From Desulfobulbaceae bacterium (GTDB lineage Bacteria; Desulfobacterota; Desulfobulbia; Desulfobulbales; UBA5123): DNA of 11,904 bases. A program made the position numbers and the translations under genes. A model generated the notes under the pieces. That model searched no databases. It had not been told where the DNA came from and saw only the letters and a list, made by a program, of their open reading frames with translations. Of the stretch, positions 6,606-11,904 are shown piece by piece. Each line of letters begins with the position of its first letter. Positions within the stretch are counted from its first letter, which is position 1. The stretch spans positions 1 to 11,904 of the forward strand of contig JAOUHH010000051.1 of NCBI GenBank assembly GCA_029865195.1, in the 5' to 3' direction.

Positions 6606-6729
6606 AAAGACGCCAGGCCTGCATGTCACCTGGTCTCCCAAATCTGATTCCCGCCGGCGGAACCGGGGGTCATACCGATTCACCCGTCGCGACACCATTT
6701 TCGGCATCCCTGCGGCGAGGTTCGTCTTT
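6606..6729 (-). ncRNA. Candidate structured RNA (leader or small RNA) upstream of the glucosaminidase gene
   Basis: On the minus strand this 124-nt stretch folds by inspection into a closed multi-helix domain. P1 is a perfect 7-bp helix, AAAGACG (6729-6723) with CGUCUUU (6612-6606). P2 pairs 6719-6712 with 6690-6683 (seven pairs and one C-A mismatch) and encloses a hairpin of GAUGCC/GGUGUC with loop GAAAAU (6708-6691). Another hairpin pairs GAAUCGG with CCGGUUC around an 8-nt loop (6681-6660). The last is CCAGG/CCUGG (6633-6613). Four of these pairs are G-U wobbles that would be A-C mismatches on the other strand, which points to minus-strand RNA. A competing hairpin, GGUUCC/GGAAUC (6664-6646), excludes the 6681-6660 one. 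I recognise no known riboswitch or RNA family. The fold was drawn by eye, without energy calculation. Confidence 0.4.
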
Positions 6730-6755
6730 ATAGCTGAATATCCGTAAAAATGCAA
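6727..6755 (-). promoter_or_regulatory. Possible distal promoter reading toward the glucosaminidase gene
   Basis: TTGCAT (6750-6755) and TATAAA (6727-6732) are 17 bp apart on the minus strand; the -10 matches consensus at five of six positions and the -35 at three. It would start an RNA near 6720, just inside the foldable region. If active, this promoter would exclude the 5' strand of helix P1, so this promoter and the complete P1-closed RNA are alternative readings. Confidence 0.4.
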
Positions 6756-6908
6756 GTGTCGGTCGCCTTGAGCAAGCTCCAATGGTTGTAAAAACTACTC
6801 CCAAACCGCACCAAATGGGGTATTATCAAATTTAAAATAAACTCAGCTTAGAGGATCACCGACAAGCTGACAAGCAATTAAACTTAACTTGAAATCTGGA
6901 GCCCAAAC
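6756..6908 (+). other. AT-rich intergenic leader of the cyclophilin operon with a 7-bp inverted repeat
   Basis: No gene is evident here. The stretch 6780-6845 is AT-rich and probably holds the plus-strand promoter: TATTAT (6821-6826) and TAAAAT (6833-6838) are -10-like, but neither has a good -35 at the right distance. TCAGCTT (6843-6849) and AAGCTGA (6864-6870) form a perfect inverted repeat around 14 nt, which could be a leader hairpin or an operator. GGAG is eight to nine bases before the cyclophilin ATG. Between 6487 and 6908 only an implausible 72-codon minus-strand frame exists. Confidence 0.4.
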
Positions 6909-7511
6909 ATGCTTCGAGCCGTACTTATTGCCGTCATGTTCTTTTTACCCCTTGCCGCCCACGCCAATCCGGCTACGCCCGCACATGTCGTCGGCGATTC
7001 CCCGACCGTTACCTTTGAGACCACCCTCGGCAACATCGTCATCGAACTGTATGCCGACAAGGCCCCGGTGACCGTTGCGAATTTCCGGAGGTATGTACGC
7101 GAGTCCTATTACGACAATCTTCTGTTCCATCGGGTGATCAGCGGATTTGTGATTCAGGGTGGTGGTTTTGCCTCGGGAATGACGCCACGGCAACCGACGC
7201 ATCCGGCCATTGCCAACGAAGCGGGCAATGGCCTTCTCAACAAACGGGGGACTTTATCCATGGCCCGCACGTATCTTGTCAACAGCGCCACCAGCCAGTT
7301 TTTCATCAACCTCTCCGACAACCCCGCACTTGACCACCAAGGCAATGATCCGGCCCGTTTTGGCTATGCGGTTTTCGGACGGGTGGTGGAGGGTATGGAT
7401 GTAGTTGACAAGATTGCCGCCAAGGCCACCAGGTCGGTGGGCGGACACCAGGATGTGCCGGCGAAAGAGATCATGATCATCAAGGCATTCGAGAGCAGCG
7501 GGAAGAAATAA
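6909..7511 (+). CDS. Periplasmic cyclophilin-type peptidyl-prolyl cis-trans isomerase
   Basis: This 200-residue protein catalyses cis-trans isomerisation of X-Pro bonds and should assist folding of exported proteins. Residues 1-19 form a clear Sec signal (hydrophobic A-V-L-I-A-V-M-F-F-L core ending A-H-A) with cleavage before N20. The cyclophilin domain follows: FETTLGNIVIELYADKAP (36-53), FHRVISGFVIQGG (73-85) with the catalytic Arg75 and the conserved Phe80 and Gln83, and SQFFIN (129-134), then GYAVFGRVVEGMDVVDKI (152-169). Length and order match bacterial PpiA-type enzymes. The ATG at 6909 has GGAG at good spacing. The next gene begins 55 bp downstream without an obvious terminator, so it may be cotranscribed with the binding protein and kinase, possibly helping their periplasmic parts fold; that link is inference. 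Confidence 0.92.
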   Translation: MLRAVLIAVMFFLPLAAHANPATPAHVVGDSPTVTFETTLGNIVIELYADKAPVTVANFRRYVRESYYDNLLFHRVISGFVIQGGGFASGMTPRQPTHPAIANEAGNGLLNKRGTLSMARTYLVNSATSQFFINLSDNPALDHQGNDPARFGYAVFGRVVEGMDVVDKIAAKATRSVGGHQDVPAKEIMIIKAFESSGKK

Positions 7512-7566
7512 GCACCATCATATCAACCCATACGTCATCCACATTTTTTCGGCGGGAAGTTACCCT

Positions 7567-9423
7567 ATGCGACTGTTTTTGAAGCTGGCAACCCTCATCC
7601 TTTTCAGTCTCTCCGTATGCGCGACCCCCTCTTACGCCCTCCCCGAAAAGGTCTACCGCCTTGGCTTCCCACTCAACCATGATGCTCCGCCCTATGCATG
7701 GCTCCTTGAGGGGCTAGAGAATAAAGGGTTTGTCGCCGGCAAGAATCTTCAGGTTGTCTACATCGATCTCAAAGGTTATCAGGATGAGGCCGGCCGGGAG
7801 AGAATCCGACAGGAACTTGCCAGAAAATGTGATCTCTTCTTTACCGGCGGCGCCTCCCTCGAGATCATCTACAAGGTGGCGCCACAGACCCCTCTGCTCT
7901 TCATCAATTTTGCCGGTCCGGAACGCGTTGTCCCCCCTGCCATCCAGGCCAACACCACCGGGGTTCGGATCGGCTCGGAGACGGGCATCTTTCAACAGGC
8001 CATCGAGATGCTGCCCCCGAATCAGCGCCAAAAGATGGGGTTGATCCATTTCGAGGGATCGAGCGTTTCCTTGCTGGCTTCCGGATTCCAGAAGACCTGC
8101 GAACAGCTAGGTTTTGAGCTGGTGATCAAGAAATATGCCGCCAAGGATGATATCGATTCGGTGATGCAGGCGTTCAAGACCGAGGGGGTTGGCGGGGTAA
8201 TGCTGTTGCCGCCCGCCTGCCGCGAAGGGGAACTGGAGGTATTGATCGCCAGCCAAAACAAACACAGGCTGCCGTTACTGAGTATCATCAAACAGGATGT
8301 TGAAAAGGGGCTTTTAGGTGGCCCGGCCATCACCAAAAAATTGATAAAACCCTCTCTTACCGACTACGCGGCCAAGATTTTGCTAGGCCGCAGCCCCGCC
8401 CAGTTGCCGATTAAATTTTTCAGTCCGGAATATGTGCTCAACCTGGCCACGGCGAGCAAACTGGGCATTGAAGTGCCAGCAGAGGTGGTAAGCAGGGCCG
8501 AGATCGTCGGCATGGCCAGTGTTGCCGCGGAAGAAGAAGCGGCGGCCAAACCTTTGATGCGCGGAAATTATGTTCTGGGAATATCGAAAAACACCCCTGT
8601 TTCGAGCATCGAAAGGTTTCTCAAGGAGCTCGGCAAGCGCGGTTACGTCCAAGGAAAAAATTTAACCATCACGCAATACGATCTCGATGCTGGCAAGAAT
8701 CGGCAAAAACAACGAGAGATTGCCAAACGTCTTGCCGAGGAAACGAATATCATCTTTGCCAACGGCAGTGTCTTGCCATCCTTTACCAGTCTGCCGGATC
8801 TTAAAACCCCGGTTTGCTTCGTGTCGACCAAGGAAACTGCCGACACCATTCCGGCGGCACTGAAGCAACATTTTACCGGTGTCATCCGCGCCTCCTTCGT
8901 TTCGATTATTCAATCGGCCCAGAGGCTTATTCCGGGACTCAAAAAGGTGGCAATGATCGGCCTGCCCGGCTCAAACCTCAAGCAGACCATTGGCCGCCAT
9001 CAGCGAAACGCCGCAACCCATGGCGTCACCCTTGATTATCGATTGTTTAACGACAAGTCCGAAATCGGCCCGCTGATGCGCGAATTGCAGAAAAACCATG
9101 ACGCCATGCTGTTGTATTCACCGGGCGTGGATGATGAGAGCGTTGCCGAGATAATCAAATGGCAAAACCAATTGGGATTCCCGGTGCTGGCCCAGTTCGA
9201 AAGACATGTCCAGGATGGCCTGCTGGCCGGCCTGGTGGTCGATATGGATAAGGTTTCGCCTAAACTCGCCGAATACGCCGACAAGCTCCTGCAGGGCCGT
9301 ACCCCCGATCAATTGCCGCCTTATTATTATTCCGGGAAAATGATCATCAATCTTCGCACCGCAAGCAAACTTCAGCTGGATATCCCGGCGGAGGTCACCT
9401 CTCAGGCTGAAATCATCCGATAA
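7567..9423 (+). CDS. Tandem double-domain ABC-type substrate-binding protein (ABC_sub_bind family)
   Basis: This 618-residue exported protein is two binding-protein modules in a row. A Sec signal covers residues 1 to about 24 (ends P-S-Y-A); Cys18 is not in a good lipobox, so it is likely soluble in the periplasm. Module 1 runs from about 28 to 318 and module 2 from about 333 to 618, joined by an Ala/Glu-rich linker (A-S-V-A-A-E-E-E-A-A-A-K). They share parallel landmarks: K-G-F-V-A-G-K-N-L against R-G-Y-V-Q-G-K-N-L near each start, L-L-G-R-S-P-A-Q-L-P against L-Q-G-R-T-P-D-Q-L-P, and TASKLGIEVPAEV against TASKLQLDIPAEV at each end. This family includes TrpX-like binding proteins of aromatic or other small-molecule transporters. 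No permease or ATPase gene follows; a sensor kinase does, in the same frame after one stop codon. A sensing role is therefore more likely than transport. The ligand is unknown. Confidence 0.85.
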   Translation: MRLFLKLATLILFSLSVCATPSYALPEKVYRLGFPLNHDAPPYAWLLEGLENKGFVAGKNLQVVYIDLKGYQDEAGRERIRQELARKCDLFFTGGASLEIIYKVAPQTPLLFINFAGPERVVPPAIQANTTGVRIGSETGIFQQAIEMLPPNQRQKMGLIHFEGSSVSLLASGFQKTCEQLGFELVIKKYAAKDDIDSVMQAFKTEGVGGVMLLPPACREGELEVLIASQNKHRLPLLSIIKQDVEKGLLGGPAITKKLIKPSLTDYAAKILLGRSPAQLPIKFFSPEYVLNLATASKLGIEVPAEVVSRAEIVGMASVAAEEEAAAKPLMRGNYVLGISKNTPVSSIERFLKELGKRGYVQGKNLTITQYDLDAGKNRQKQREIAKRLAEETNIIFANGSVLPSFTSLPDLKTPVCFVSTKETADTIPAALKQHFTGVIRASFVSIIQSAQRLIPGLKKVAMIGLPGSNLKQTIGRHQRNAATHGVTLDYRLFNDKSEIGPLMRELQKNHDAMLLYSPGVDDESVAEIIKWQNQLGFPVLAQFERHVQDGLLAGLVVDMDKVSPKLAEYADKLLQGRTPDQLPPYYYSGKMIINLRTASKLQLDIPAEVTSQAEIIR

Positions 9424-9429
9424 TCGCCC

Positions 9430-11904
<2,475 letters not shown>

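Noticed and set aside
6564..6782. Open frame of 72 codons on the minus strand in the intergenic region
   Set aside because: The composition is not protein-like, there is no good ribosome binding site, and the stretch is better explained as leader or structured RNA.

Overview
The window looks like a Gram-negative, probably anaerobic, desulfobacterial chromosome (Desulfobacterota, perhaps Desulfobulbales-like). This placement is inferred from gene content: an outer-membrane lipid A deacylase, periplasmic proteins with Sec signals, a rhodanese/rubrerythrin-like fusion, an apparent selenocysteine codon, and a large hybrid histidine kinase. The GC content appears moderately high. I saw no rRNA, tRNA, CRISPR array, transposase or integrase.

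Layout: (1) 1-417, minus, is the 5' part of a protein-L-isoaspartate O-methyltransferase gene running off the left edge, with a good sigma-70-type promoter at 466-495. (2) Divergent from it, 594-1202 plus encodes a phosphoribosyltransferase. (3) 1222-6474 holds five minus-strand genes in transcription order: a Bax-like glucosaminidase, a polysaccharide deacetylase, a SAM methyltransferase, a rhodanese-ferritin-like fusion and an LpxR-type lipid A deacylase. Three of the five modify envelope polymers. The last two genes overlap by one base (TGATG). (4) 6475-6908 is non-coding and holds promoter-like sequences and a compactly foldable, possibly structured RNA upstream of the Bax-like gene. (5) 6909-11904 plus reads outward: a periplasmic cyclophilin, a double-domain ABC-type substrate-binding protein, and a membrane hybrid sensor kinase cut by the right edge.

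The main point of interest is 2286-3128. A naive reading gives two short ORFs split by TGA at 2907-2909. The frame is intact on both sides, and the TGA sits where the rhodanese catalytic cysteine codon should be (A-Y-[TGA]-R-S-G-V-R-S). It is followed, 13 nt later, by a perfect 6-bp hairpin with loop GGUC, which fits a bacterial SECIS element. I read it as one 280-residue selenoprotein: a Sec-rhodanese domain followed by a ferritin-like di-iron domain with two symmetrical E-x29-ExxH motifs. It is not a pseudogene or two genes. A TTGTGA-N6-TCAC palindrome lies just upstream of its start.

In the right-hand operon the substrate-binding protein and kinase are in the same frame, separated by one stop codon and two further codons. 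This suggests a binding-protein-coupled sensor. The ligand cannot be told from the sequence.
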